Below, piece after piece: positions 8,858-17,054 of a stretch of 64,000 bases of DNA. How positions within the stretch are numbered: position 1 is the first letter of the stretch; every line of letters starts with the position of its first letter. The stretch covers positions 1-64,000 of the forward strand of contig JAFGGJ010000016.1 of assembly GCA_016930595.1 (NCBI GenBank), read 5' to 3'. The DNA comes from Planctomycetota bacterium (GTDB lineage: Bacteria > Planctomycetota > SZUA-567 > JAFGGJ01). The translations under genes and the position numbers were made by a program. Below the pieces are notes generated by a model. It saw only the letters and a list, made by a program, of their open reading frames with translations, had not been told where the DNA came from and searched no databases.

Positions 8858-8886
8858 ATGGTAATGCCAAGGCGCCGGGATGTCAA
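8858..8886 (-). promoter_or_regulatory. promoter of the alpha-mannosidase-aroK unit
   Basis: Reading on the minus strand, a perfect TTGACA (8886-8881), a 17-base spacer and TACCAT (8863-8858) lie about 38 bases before the chosen start. The -10 box matches 4 of 6 consensus positions. Confidence 0.55.
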
Positions 8887-8904
8887 CGTGCTACGGGGAA
8901 GGAA

Positions 8905-10704
8905 TCAGACAAGAAGGGAGAGGAGCGAGGAGACATTCTTCCGCATGGCATCGGCATAGGCCAGCCATGGCCGGCGGGCAAAGATGGCGCCCGCGGTTTC
9001 TTCGGCAATGTCAAGGAGGCCGGTGTCTGAGCGGACGGCACAGGAAGCAATGCGTGCAATACGGGCGGCGACACCGTCCTGTCCGTCAGGGCCGGCGAAA
9101 ACCATGCCGACACCGGCCGGATCGGCCCGGAAGGCATCGAGGAAGCGGCCGCCGTCAAAAGCAGCGGTGTAGTCGTCTTCCAGGGAGACGCCCATGGACG
9201 ATAGGACTTTTCTGACCGACACGGTCGAAGACGACAGAAGCGCGGAAGAGCCCGGACGCGCTGCGGCCACGAGAAGGGCGATCGAACTGAAGGAGCGGGC
9301 GGCTCCCGGGGCGACGTCTATGCCGACTTCGGAGGCTTCATCAAGGGCATCCGGGGGGCCTAAAACGGGACCAAGAAGGGAACTGACGGCGGCGGATTCA
9401 ATGCCCTGGAGAACGGTGCCGCCCGGGAGTGCGCCTTCGCTGCGGGCGACGGCCCTGTTCAGGACGGCAACGGCGCCGTTATAGTCATCGACGAAGGAGC
9501 GGACGGCAGCGAGTATTTCATCGCTGCGGGAAACGGCGGTAAGAACGGCGACCCCGGGAGCACAAGCCTGAACGGCGAGGCCGGAACCCAGCGTGAAGCG
9601 GCCGTTCCAGGAACGCAGGAGCTCACCACCAACGAGGATTTCGGCAGATTCGGCCATCTTGAGGACATGCGCAGGGAGGCCGTCCGCGTCGAAGAAGCCC
9701 ATGGCGGCCAGGACACCGTCAGGATCGCCGAGGGAAGGGACACCGAAGGAGGAGGAGAGTTCGAGGCAGCCGCCGGCCAGGCGTGCGGAGACTTCCTCTC
9801 CGAGCGAGTTGATGCCGGCGGCGACAGCGGCGGCATTATCCGAAGGGCTGACGAAAAGATCGGCATCCCCTACCCTGATGCGACCCTGCAGGCCCAGTGC
9901 GGAAGACGGAAGGACTTCGGAGGCCATAACCATGCCTGAGGCCGTCCTGAGGACCTGCACGTCAAGGCCGGCGCCGTCGGATAGAGCTGCGGCGGTAGAA
10001 AGAACGCGGAGAACATCGGGACCGCTGGAAGACACGGCACTGTTCGAAAAGAACGCGGCGGACGAAAGCCGGGCCGAAGAAACGGCAAGGGATTCGAGCG
10101 CGGTTTTGACATCGGCCCAGAGCGCCCCCGGAGCACCATCCGAACGGGACCAGATACCGATGGTTGAAAACAGGGTCTGCGGAACAGTTTCGGGATCGAG
10201 CGATTTGAGGCCGTCAATGGCGGAGCGGGCTCCCAGCAGGGAAGCAAGACCTGCGCCGGAAGTGAAGACAAAGGGCTCGGATATCCTGTAGACACCGGAC
10301 CACGCGGCACCGAGAAGGAGGTTCCTGAGACCAGTAAATGCGGCCCATTCGACGATCCTGTCAAGGCGGGCCTTGCCGGTACCGATGCCCGAGTCTCCGG
10401 AAGCGACGATGGATTCGGCCCTGGCGGTGATGCTGTCATGAGGGGCATTGTCGAGAGGACCGCCTGCGGGACCGGAGACGCGGACGAACTGGACAAGGGG
10501 CCGTGAGCCCTGCTTTTTCCCGGCGATGCGGTGAAAGGCAAGGCGGGCCCGTTCGAGAGCGAGGAGATCGCTGCGACGCCAGAGAGGCGGCATGTAGTTC
10601 CTGGAAGGGACCGATTCACCCGGGAGAGAGCGCGCGACGCTACGCTGCAGCGAAGGGTCTTTCCGTGCAGGTGTTTCAACCGTTGCAAGCGAAACGATCT
10701 GCAT
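8905..10704 (-). CDS. FliD-like flagellar filament cap / hook-associated protein 2
   Basis: This 599-residue protein is low in cysteine and rich in Ala, Ser and Gly. From about residue 246 it follows the FliD layout: GLDVQVLRTASG like the FliD N-region, a stretch resembling the SAIN repeat (LFVSPSDNAAAVAAGIN), VGGELLRSWNGRF, then FVDDYNGAVAVLNRAV near 405 like the F-V-x-x-Y-N of the FliD C-region. GVSLEDDYTAAFDGGRFLDAF near the end also fits. FliD caps the growing flagellar filament and is secreted through the type III apparatus. About 240 extra N-terminal residues are not explained. The ATG has AGGAG eight bases upstream. No other flagellar gene is in the window. The assignment is by pattern and needs a profile search. 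Confidence 0.6.
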   Translation of the reverse strand: MQIVSLATVETPARKDPSLQRSVARSLPGESVPSRNYMPPLWRRSDLLALERARLAFHRIAGKKQGSRPLVQFVRVSGPAGGPLDNAPHDSITARAESIVASGDSGIGTGKARLDRIVEWAAFTGLRNLLLGAAWSGVYRISEPFVFTSGAGLASLLGARSAIDGLKSLDPETVPQTLFSTIGIWSRSDGAPGALWADVKTALESLAVSSARLSSAAFFSNSAVSSSGPDVLRVLSTAAALSDGAGLDVQVLRTASGMVMASEVLPSSALGLQGRIRVGDADLFVSPSDNAAAVAAGINSLGEEVSARLAGGCLELSSSFGVPSLGDPDGVLAAMGFFDADGLPAHVLKMAESAEILVGGELLRSWNGRFTLGSGLAVQACAPGVAVLTAVSRSDEILAAVRSFVDDYNGAVAVLNRAVARSEGALPGGTVLQGIESAAVSSLLGPVLGPPDALDEASEVGIDVAPGAARSFSSIALLVAAARPGSSALLSSSTVSVRKVLSSMGVSLEDDYTAAFDGGRFLDAFRADPAGVGMVFAGPDGQDGVAARIARIASCAVRSDTGLLDIAEETAGAIFARRPWLAYADAMRKNVSSLLSLLV

Positions 10705-10739
10705 GTCCGAGACTCCTCACCGGCAATATTCCAAACAAC

Positions 10740-11075
10740 TCAACCGACGAGCAGGCGACTGCCAAGCAGGTTAAGAAAGGGGGGTATTTCGCCGGATGCG
10801 GCGGCACCGCCGTACGCGTTGGCCAGTTCAGAAGGGGCGGGTGCGGAGGCGGCGCGGAGATTTTCTTCCAGCACGCTGCGCTTGGACGTATCGCCGGGAA
10901 CCGGATCCGCGACGTGGAACCGTGCGGCGGCTTCCGCCAGGGGAGACGCTTCAAAGGGAGGATCCCCCTGAACACGTGACGCCTGGGACGCGTGTCGGCC
11001 GGAACGCGGGACACGGAGAGGCGCAGAAGCAGCGACAAGGGCATTCATGCTACGGATCGGAATAACAGAAGACAT
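10740..11075 (-). CDS. small hypothetical protein upstream of the FliD-like gene
   Basis: This 111-residue protein has no domain I recognise. It is alanine-rich and polar, with no membrane segment or signal peptide. The C-terminal half reads SVLEENLRAASAPAPSELAN and ends in a short hydrophobic FLNLLGSRLLVG. It lies between a 69-residue gene and the FliD-like gene on the same strand, with 12 and 35 base gaps, so a shared role in appendage assembly or export is a reasonable guess. The start was placed at an ATG behind GGGGGA; a TTG at 11087 and an ATG at 11048 are alternatives. Confidence 0.55.
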   Translation of the reverse strand: MSSVIPIRSMNALVAASAPLRVPRSGRHASQASRVQGDPPFEASPLAEAAARFHVADPVPGDTSKRSVLEENLRAASAPAPSELANAYGGAAASGEIPPFLNLLGSRLLVG

Positions 11076-11087
11076 GTCGTCCCCCAA

Positions 11088-11297
11088 TCAACCGGTAACG
11101 TCGAGAAGGGCGCCGGTGCCGGCAGGGCTTTCGCTGATGACGACTCCCGAGCGCCTGGCTTTCTGCAAGGCGGCGGCCCGTTCAGCGCGGAACTCATACA
11201 TCCGTTCGACAAAGCGCCTGCCGGCCATCTGCCTGCAATTTTCCGCGATGTTACGAAGAACACGACTCTGAGGCATTGGGAAACCGTCAATACGCAT
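11088..11297 (-). CDS. 69-residue basic protein, first gene of the FliD-like unit
   Basis: The protein is short, arginine-rich and predicted mostly helical (VLRNIAENCRQMAGRRFVER, then EFRAERAAALQKARRSG). I do not recognise the family. The ATG at 11297 has a strong GGAGG seven bases upstream, which decides it over the in-frame ATG at 11321. It is followed after 12 bases by the 111-residue gene and then the FliD-like gene. Size and charge would suit a chaperone or regulator of the appendage gene, but nothing in the sequence proves that. Confidence 0.55.
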   Translation of the reverse strand: MRIDGFPMPQSRVLRNIAENCRQMAGRRFVERMYEFRAERAAALQKARRSGVVISESPAGTGALLDVTG

Positions 11298-11409
11298 GGC
11301 AGTGCCTCCAAAATAAGGCATGGGGCGGCGGGAGACAGGACAACAGAAGCGACAAAGAGGAAACGCTGAAGATGGAACGGAACGGGCTGCGCGTCCGTGC
11401 GAAGTGCAT
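11287..11409 (-). CDS. possible 40-residue leader peptide
   Basis: An ATG at 11409 with AGGAG about 11 bases upstream opens a 40-codon frame with a hydrophobic SVSSLSLLLSCL stretch. It ends inside the next gene, overlapping it by 11 bases. The frame starts just downstream of the predicted promoter, and a GGTGA/TCACC hairpin sits immediately before its ribosome-binding site. It could be a translated leader coupled to the 69-residue gene, or chance. Codon use is not informative at this length. Confidence 0.25.
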   Translation of the reverse strand: MHFARTRSPFRSIFSVSSLSLLLSCLPPPHALFWRHCHAY

Positions 11410-11447
11410 CCGTGGCCCTCTCCTGGTGATTCCTTTCACCGATGTTA

Positions 11448-11476
11448 AGGATAGCACATTATCTGCGGGAAAGCAA
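11448..11476 (-). promoter_or_regulatory. putative promoter of the FliD-like unit
   Basis: On the minus strand, TTGCTT (11476-11471), a 17-base spacer and TATCCT (11453-11448) make a modest sigma70-type pair. I found no good flagellar sigma28 box (TAAA-N15-GCCGATAA) here. Confidence 0.35.
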
Positions 11477-11512
11477 GCTGCACGACAGAAGAAAGTAACC
11501 TGGAGGCCGGGA

Positions 11513-12157
11513 TCAGTCGGGCAAGACACCGTAGAGGCCGTTTGAGCGAATGTATTCTTCGACTTTGTGGCGCACGAGGCCGTTGACAGGTTCACCGGCG
11601 GCGAGCCTGTCGCGCACCTGGGTGCTGGAGATATCCACGGGTTCAATTTCCAGGCAGCCGCCGAGAAGCCTGTCGACAGCATCGGGAGCGATGCGGCCTT
11701 CCAGCGCGGTAATAGAAGAATCGACAGGGAAGCCCGGCCTGAAGACGACAACGGGGTTTACTGCCATGATAAGCCGTTCGGCGTTGCGCCAGGTGTGGAT
11801 TTCAGCGGCGGCGTCGGCGCCGAGTATCAGGAAGAGGTCCGTGCCGGGCATGCGCTCGGCCAGCAAGTTGACGGTATCGATGGTATAGGAGACACCGTCA
11901 CGACGGACTTCGACGTCGGAGACTTCCAGCCCCCTGAGGTTATGGCAGGCGATGATAGCCATGGCGTACCTGTGGCGTGCATCCTGGAGACGCCGGCCGG
12001 CCTTATGCGGGGGGGTACCGGTGGGGATGAGAAGGACCTTGTCGAGAGCGAGTTTTTCACGGACCTGCTGGGCGACGTGCAGATGCCCGTTATGGACGGG
12101 ATCGAAGGTACCGCCCAGGATGCCGACACGCCTGCGGGATTGTGATGGTCCGGTCAT
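11513..12157 (-). CDS. nadD: nicotinate-nucleotide adenylyltransferase
   Basis: The 214-residue enzyme transfers AMP from ATP to nicotinate mononucleotide in NAD synthesis. It has the nucleotidyltransferase signature GGTFDPVHNGH near residue 15, PTGTPPHK near 46, and the C-terminal SSTQVRDRL (SSTxIR-type). Length agrees with bacterial NadD. The start ATG overlaps the pcrA stop by four bases (ATGA), indicating translational coupling to the helicase gene and a shared promoter at 14456-14484. Confidence 0.95.
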   Translation of the reverse strand: MTGPSQSRRRVGILGGTFDPVHNGHLHVAQQVREKLALDKVLLIPTGTPPHKAGRRLQDARHRYAMAIIACHNLRGLEVSDVEVRRDGVSYTIDTVNLLAERMPGTDLFLILGADAAAEIHTWRNAERLIMAVNPVVVFRPGFPVDSSITALEGRIAPDAVDRLLGGCLEIEPVDISSTQVRDRLAAGEPVNGLVRHKVEEYIRSNGLYGVLPD

Positions 12158-14421
12158 GACTGGCCGATCTTCCGGAGTTTTGCGAAGGAAAGAGCAAGGC
12201 GTTTTCTGCCGGCGGAGGAGAACTTGACGACCACGTACTGCGAACCGGACTGTTCCACCGTGCCGGCGCCGAAAACCTTGTGGTAGACCCTGTCGCCGGT
12301 GCTGAAACCGACTTCGGCGGAGTACTCCTCGTCATAGACGCGCTCGACAGCGTCGGCGGAGGCAGCGGAAGCATCCGGCGTCCGGCGGGAGCGCGACGGT
12401 TTTGCGTATGAGGGGGCCCCGGAAGACCAGAAATCGGCCGACCGCCGCGAGGCGGAAGCGCCACTCCAGAAAGCCGAAGAAGCCGTGGAACGAACGTCTT
12501 CCCAGTCGATTTCATCTTCCGGGAGTTCCGACAGGAAGCGGCTGGGCTGGACCCGGACCATGCCTCCGCCGATACGGCGCATGGCCGGGGACATGAGATA
12601 AAGTTCCCGCATGGCCCTGGTCATACCGACATAACAAAGGCGTCGCTCTTCCTCGAGCGCGCCGCCGCGGGAATCTTCACCGATACTTCTGGAGTGAGGG
12701 AAAAGACCTTCGGCAAGACCCGCCAGGAAAACAACGGGAAATTCCAGGCCTTTTGCGGCATGCAGAGTCATGAACATGACTCTGCCTGAAGTCTGGGAAT
12801 CCGTGGCCCTGTCCTGGTCGGTAACGAGAGAGACCATGTCGAGAAAGCTGCGGAGCGAGCCGTCGGGATTGTCGTCATCGAACTGGGCGGCGGCGTTAAC
12901 GAGTTCCTCGACGTTTTCGATCCTGTCGGCCTGTTTATGTTCTTTCCAGTATTCGGAGAAACCGGCTCCGGAAACAACGGCTCTGACGAAGGGAGCAACG
13001 GGAGAAGGCGGCAGACTCAAGAGAGTGCGCCTGAGAGAAATGAAAGCATTCAGGCCGGAGGTCTGCCTCGCGCCGAAGGCACCGGCCTGCGCAAGGGCAT
13101 CCACGGCAGCGAAAAGGTCCACCGCGTGGGCGGAAGCATACGCAACGATCCTGTCCACGGTCTTTTCGCCGACTCCCCTGCTGGGCCGCACGAGAGCGCG
13201 CCTGAAGGCCGCGGCGTCGCTGGGATTCAGAACCAGGCGAAGATAAGCGATAACGTCCCTGACTTCCTGCCGTTCAAAAAAAGCCTGGCCGCCGAAAACA
13301 ACGTATGGAATACCGTATTCAAGGGCAACCGTCTCAAGGGCGCGGCTCTGGAAATTGGTGCGGTAAAGGACGGCAAAATCACTATAGTCGTTGGCAGAGG
13401 AGCGGATGCGGCTTTCGACAAGTTCGAGAATCCAGCGCGCTTCCGCAAATTCGTCGTCCACCATGGCGACGGCGACGGGAGTTCCCGAGTCCGCCTGGCT
13501 CCTGAGGCCGCGTTCAAGTCTTTCGGCGTTATTCCGGATCAGGGTGTCGGCCGCCCTGATGATATCGGGGGTGGACCTGTAATTGCGTTCGAGTCTGACG
13601 ACGACGGCCTCGGGATAGCGCGCCTGGAATTGCAGGATGTTCTCGAGCCTGGCGCCCCGCCACGAATAAATGGACTGATCCGGGTCGCCGGTGACGGTAA
13701 GGTTCCCGTGCTTTTCAGAAAGGATGTCGACGATCCTCGCCTGAACAGCGTTGGTATCCTGGTATTCATCGACGAGGACGGCATCAAACCTCGAGGCATA
13801 GCGGCCGCGGACGTCGGCATTGCCGGTAAGCAGGTTGTGCAGGTTGAGGAGGAGGTCGTCGAAATCCATGGCGTTACGTTCGCGGAGGGCGGCCTGGTAC
13901 AGGCGGTAGGCGTCGGCGATGAAGCGGGTTCTGCGATCGGCAGAAGCGACTTCCTCGGGTGCGACGCAGGCATTCTTGAAACCGCTGATCTCCCGGCGGA
14001 CGTCGTCGATTTCCAGGTCTTCGACAGCGTCTGTAAGCATGATACCGTCGGCAACGGCCTTGACGGTAGACTTGGCGTCGTCTTCATCATAAATGGAGAA
14101 ATCCGGGGTAAACCCGACGAGTTCCGCTTCACGGCGGAGGACACGTGCGGCAAAGGAATGAAACGTGCCGGCCCAAACGCTCTGTCCGGAAACCCCGGCT
14201 TCTATGCGGGCCTTCATTTCCCTGGCAGCCTTGTTAGTGAAAGTAACCGCCAGGATCCGGTAAGGAGGAATCCCCTGCCGGATGAGATGCGCCACTCTGC
14301 AAGTGACGACTCTGGTCTTGCCCGTGCCTGCACCAGCGACAACCAGCAGCGGGCCGCGCGGAGCGGTAACAGCCTGCAGTTGTTCGGGATTCAGCAGGTG
14401 GGCCAGGGCATCGGGAAGCAA
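12154..14421 (-). CDS. pcrA: UvrD/PcrA-type ATP-dependent 3'-5' DNA helicase
   Basis: This superfamily 1A helicase of 755 residues unwinds DNA in repair and replication. Motifs run in order: AGAGTGKT (Walker A, near residue 30), VDEYQDTN (Walker B), GDPDQSIYSWRGA (motif III), TLHAAKGLEF (motif V), and CYVGMTRAM (motif VI). A PcrA-like C-terminal Tudor-type segment FSTGDRVYHKVFGAGTV follows. I chose a TTG start at 14421. It has GGAG seven bases upstream and lies about 28 bases from the predicted transcription start, and the protein then begins just before the Q-motif LNPEQLQAV. A GTG at 14439 is the alternative. The longer open frame upstream runs into the divergent gene and is not real. Confidence 0.92.
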   Translation of the reverse strand: MLPDALAHLLNPEQLQAVTAPRGPLLVVAGAGTGKTRVVTCRVAHLIRQGIPPYRILAVTFTNKAAREMKARIEAGVSGQSVWAGTFHSFAARVLRREAELVGFTPDFSIYDEDDAKSTVKAVADGIMLTDAVEDLEIDDVRREISGFKNACVAPEEVASADRRTRFIADAYRLYQAALRERNAMDFDDLLLNLHNLLTGNADVRGRYASRFDAVLVDEYQDTNAVQARIVDILSEKHGNLTVTGDPDQSIYSWRGARLENILQFQARYPEAVVVRLERNYRSTPDIIRAADTLIRNNAERLERGLRSQADSGTPVAVAMVDDEFAEARWILELVESRIRSSANDYSDFAVLYRTNFQSRALETVALEYGIPYVVFGGQAFFERQEVRDVIAYLRLVLNPSDAAAFRRALVRPSRGVGEKTVDRIVAYASAHAVDLFAAVDALAQAGAFGARQTSGLNAFISLRRTLLSLPPSPVAPFVRAVVSGAGFSEYWKEHKQADRIENVEELVNAAAQFDDDNPDGSLRSFLDMVSLVTDQDRATDSQTSGRVMFMTLHAAKGLEFPVVFLAGLAEGLFPHSRSIGEDSRGGALEEERRLCYVGMTRAMRELYLMSPAMRRIGGGMVRVQPSRFLSELPEDEIDWEDVRSTASSAFWSGASASRRSADFWSSGAPSYAKPSRSRRTPDASAASADAVERVYDEEYSAEVGFSTGDRVYHKVFGAGTVEQSGSQYVVVKFSSAGRKRLALSFAKLRKIGQS

Positions 14422-14455
14422 GTGCAAACTCCATATCACCGGGGAGAACGCGCCT

Positions 14456-14484
14456 AATATACAGCAAACACAGCGCTGAAACAA
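14456..14484 (-). promoter_or_regulatory. promoter of pcrA-nadD
   Basis: On the minus strand, TTGTTT (14484-14479), a 17-base spacer and TATATT (14461-14456) lie about 35 bases before the chosen pcrA start. Confidence 0.5.
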
Positions 14485-14488
14485 GGCT

Positions 14489-14516
14489 TTGCCGAACACC
14501 GGGGCTTCTGTATACT
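14489..14516 (+). promoter_or_regulatory. promoter of the rhamnosidase-like gene
   Basis: TTGCCG (14489-14494), a 16-base spacer and TATACT (14511-14516) precede the ATG at 14554. It nearly touches the divergent pcrA promoter, so the two transcription units may influence each other. Confidence 0.55.
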
Positions 14517-14553
14517 GTGGGAAGAGGCCGTCGAAAGAGAAACGGGGCGAACC

Positions 14554-16977
14554 ATGGCAATACTGGATGCTTTCCGGCCCGCTGTTCCTTTCAGAGCGCT
14601 GTGGATCTGGAGCGGGAGCGCGCCGAAGAAAAACGGGTACGTGTACCTGCGGAAGGGATTCACGCTGAAGGCGGCGCCGGAGCGTGCAGAAATCAAGCTG
14701 TTTGCAAACGACAGGTATATTCTCTTCATAAACGGGCACACGATATGCCGGGGGCCGGCGGTGGGCACGGACAGTACCCGTTTTTACGATACGGTGGACG
14801 TTGGACAGTTCCTGGGCGCCGGCAACAACGTCATCGGAGTCGCCGCGTATAACCACGGCCCCGGGCCGAGAAACAGGATATTCAAAGGTCCGGGGGGACT
14901 GATAGCCCGGATGAGTGTGGAATTCGCCGACAACACGCTAGCGGAAGTGAGCACGGATTCGTCGTGGAAGACGTTTGTACCCGAGTCCAGGAACCACAAG
15001 GCGCCCCGGATAAACGGGTGGGACGTGGGCTACTACGAGGTATTCGACCCGGAGAAGGAGCCCACGGGCTGGAACATGCCGGGCTACGACGATTCACGGT
15101 GGGAACAGGCGCAGCTTCTGCCGGCCGCCGAAACGACGGCATTCGGGGAAATAGCGCCGCGGCCGCTGGCACAGCTTTCCTATGAAAACATCCCGCCGGT
15201 AAAGTGCGCCTATTACCTGCCCGGGGGCGGATTGATAAAAGGAACAAACAATCTCACCGGAAACAAAAAGAAGAAAGGGAGCGCCGTTTTCGATTCTTCA
15301 AAGGCATCGAGCCGTCCCACGGCGGTGTACGATTTCGGAAGGATCATGTCCGGGAGGATCCGGCTGGGACTGACAGCAACGAAGTCCGGCGGAATGGTGA
15401 CGGTGATGTACGGAGAAAGCCTGGCCCTGACAAGCATGGACGCGATAAAGATAGGGCGCGGAAGGGTGACATGGACGAGTTACGGGAGCAGGGCTTTTCG
15501 GTACGCGGGGATCGCGATAACCGGATCCCCGACGCCGGTAAAGGTCGACGTATTGGAGGCGGAAGAGGAATTTTTCGACCTTGGCAAGGCACCCGCCGTA
15601 CGGGAAAACAAGGCGCTCCGGGACATGGTATCGACGGCCGGAAACACGCTGCGGGCTTCCAGCAGGGACTATTTCATAGACTGCCCGGGACGGGAGCAGG
15701 CGCTGTGGCTGGGAGACGTGCGCATAGAAGCGCTGGCGGCATACAACGGTTTCGGCGAAAGCAGCCTTGCTCGCCATTCCATAAACCTGTTCAGCATGAT
15801 GCAGCGGAGAGACGGGGCGATCCCCGCGGTGGGCCCGCTGTCGGGGGACGCCTTCCTGCCGGACTACCACGTGCAATGGCCGACAATAGTTCACGACTAC
15901 CTGATGCACACAGATGACATTGAAGCCGTGGCACAATGGCGCGTGCCCCTGTCCAAGGCGGTGGCCTGGATGGAAAGGGAACTGGATGGAAGGAGCCTGA
16001 TACCGCGGGCCGAGCGGGCGGAGTGGTGGTGTTTTCTGGACTGGGCGCCGTACCTGCCGAGGGAAGGCTATTCGGGAATACTGAACCTGTTTGCATACGA
16101 AGGATTCCTGTCGGCCAGCCGCGTGGCGCGTGCGCTGGGAGAAGAAGGCACAGCGTCACGATGGCTGAACCATGCCGAAAGCATGCGCCTGGCAATATAC
16201 GACAATCTGTTCGACCGGGAGGAAGGCCTGTTCATGGACGCCGCCGGAGCGGCTGGAAGAAACAGCCATTCACAGCAGGTAAACGCGCTTGCGGTGACGT
16301 CCGGCCTTGTGGATGGCAAGGACGCGGTGAAACTCATCGGACGGCTGCTGAAAAAGGATTCCAAGCCGATCGGAACGCCTTATTTCGCATGGCACTACCT
16401 GGAAGCCCTGCTGAAAACCGGCCACGCCGCCGAAGGAATGAACTACATGGACAGGTACTGGGGAGAGATGACAAGGCGTGGGGCAACGTGCTACTGGGAG
16501 ATGTTCGATCCGGAATCGCCGTCATCGCAGAGTCCTTACGCGCTGCCCGGAGGATTCCCGAGCAGATGCCACGGGTGGGGGACAGGAATCGTGGCGACAC
16601 TCGTACGGCACGTCGCCGGCACAAGCCCAGCGGAAGCCGGATTCAAGAGCGTCCTGCTGAAACCGCTGGCGGACACGGCTGTGCTTCCGTTTTCGATGAC
16701 GTTCAACCTACCCATAGGGAAAACACGATATTCGTTGAAGCGAAACAGAAACGGCGTTGTTTCGATCACATACACGCTGCCGCGGAAGCTGCCGCTGGAA
16801 CTCGTAGTCAATTCCGACAAGGCCGACACTCTCATCATAAACAGGAAGACCGTGTATTCCAAGACCGGCCCGGCCCTGATACCGAACGGGACCCAGGTAA
16901 GGAAGGCCGGCAACAACGTGATTGTGGCAATGACGACGGACAGTATTTCTGCCTCGATTACGCCCTGCGGCGATTGA
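14554..16977 (+). CDS. alpha-L-rhamnosidase-like protein, GH78 family
   Basis: This 807-residue protein has the GH78 order. An N-terminal beta-sandwich carries WIWSG and FANDRYILFINGHTI like the family's lectin-type domain. A second beta domain has YDFGRIMSGRIRL. The (alpha/alpha)6 catalytic barrel has DYFIDCPGREQALWLGDVR near residue 375, matching the acidic DCPxR(D/E)xxxWxGD catalytic motif. ATCYWEMFDPE and SRCHGWGTG supply further active-site residues, and a C-terminal beta domain ends the protein. Such enzymes remove terminal L-rhamnose from plant glycosides and pectic polymers. No signal peptide is visible, so it is probably intracellular. It stands alone on its strand with its own promoter. 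Confidence 0.85.
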   Translation: MAILDAFRPAVPFRALWIWSGSAPKKNGYVYLRKGFTLKAAPERAEIKLFANDRYILFINGHTICRGPAVGTDSTRFYDTVDVGQFLGAGNNVIGVAAYNHGPGPRNRIFKGPGGLIARMSVEFADNTLAEVSTDSSWKTFVPESRNHKAPRINGWDVGYYEVFDPEKEPTGWNMPGYDDSRWEQAQLLPAAETTAFGEIAPRPLAQLSYENIPPVKCAYYLPGGGLIKGTNNLTGNKKKKGSAVFDSSKASSRPTAVYDFGRIMSGRIRLGLTATKSGGMVTVMYGESLALTSMDAIKIGRGRVTWTSYGSRAFRYAGIAITGSPTPVKVDVLEAEEEFFDLGKAPAVRENKALRDMVSTAGNTLRASSRDYFIDCPGREQALWLGDVRIEALAAYNGFGESSLARHSINLFSMMQRRDGAIPAVGPLSGDAFLPDYHVQWPTIVHDYLMHTDDIEAVAQWRVPLSKAVAWMERELDGRSLIPRAERAEWWCFLDWAPYLPREGYSGILNLFAYEGFLSASRVARALGEEGTASRWLNHAESMRLAIYDNLFDREEGLFMDAAGAAGRNSHSQQVNALAVTSGLVDGKDAVKLIGRLLKKDSKPIGTPYFAWHYLEALLKTGHAAEGMNYMDRYWGEMTRRGATCYWEMFDPESPSSQSPYALPGGFPSRCHGWGTGIVATLVRHVAGTSPAEAGFKSVLLKPLADTAVLPFSMTFNLPIGKTRYSLKRNRNGVVSITYTLPRKLPLELVVNSDKADTLIINRKTVYSKTGPALIPNGTQVRKAGNNVIVAMTTDSISASITPCGD

Positions 16978-17002
16978 CTGAAGTTCAGCTCTGTGGTACC
17001 CT
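16974..17002 (+). promoter_or_regulatory. possible promoter of the zinc-ribbon membrane gene
   Basis: TTGACT, a 17-base spacer and TACCCT start in the last codons of the rhamnosidase gene and lie about 50 bases before the ATG at 17055. The -10 is weak. Confidence 0.3.
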
Positions 17003-17054
17003 GAAAACAGGACCCGCCGGCAAGTTGCAGGGGGACAGCCCGAAAGGGGAAAGA

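Noticed and set aside
12937-14457. 506-codon open frame on the plus strand
   Set aside because: It is antisense to pcrA, which carries all SF1 helicase motifs.
14422-14856. 145-residue N-terminal extension of the PcrA frame
   Set aside because: It would run through the divergent promoters and into the rhamnosidase gene. The helicase normally begins near LNPEQLQAV.
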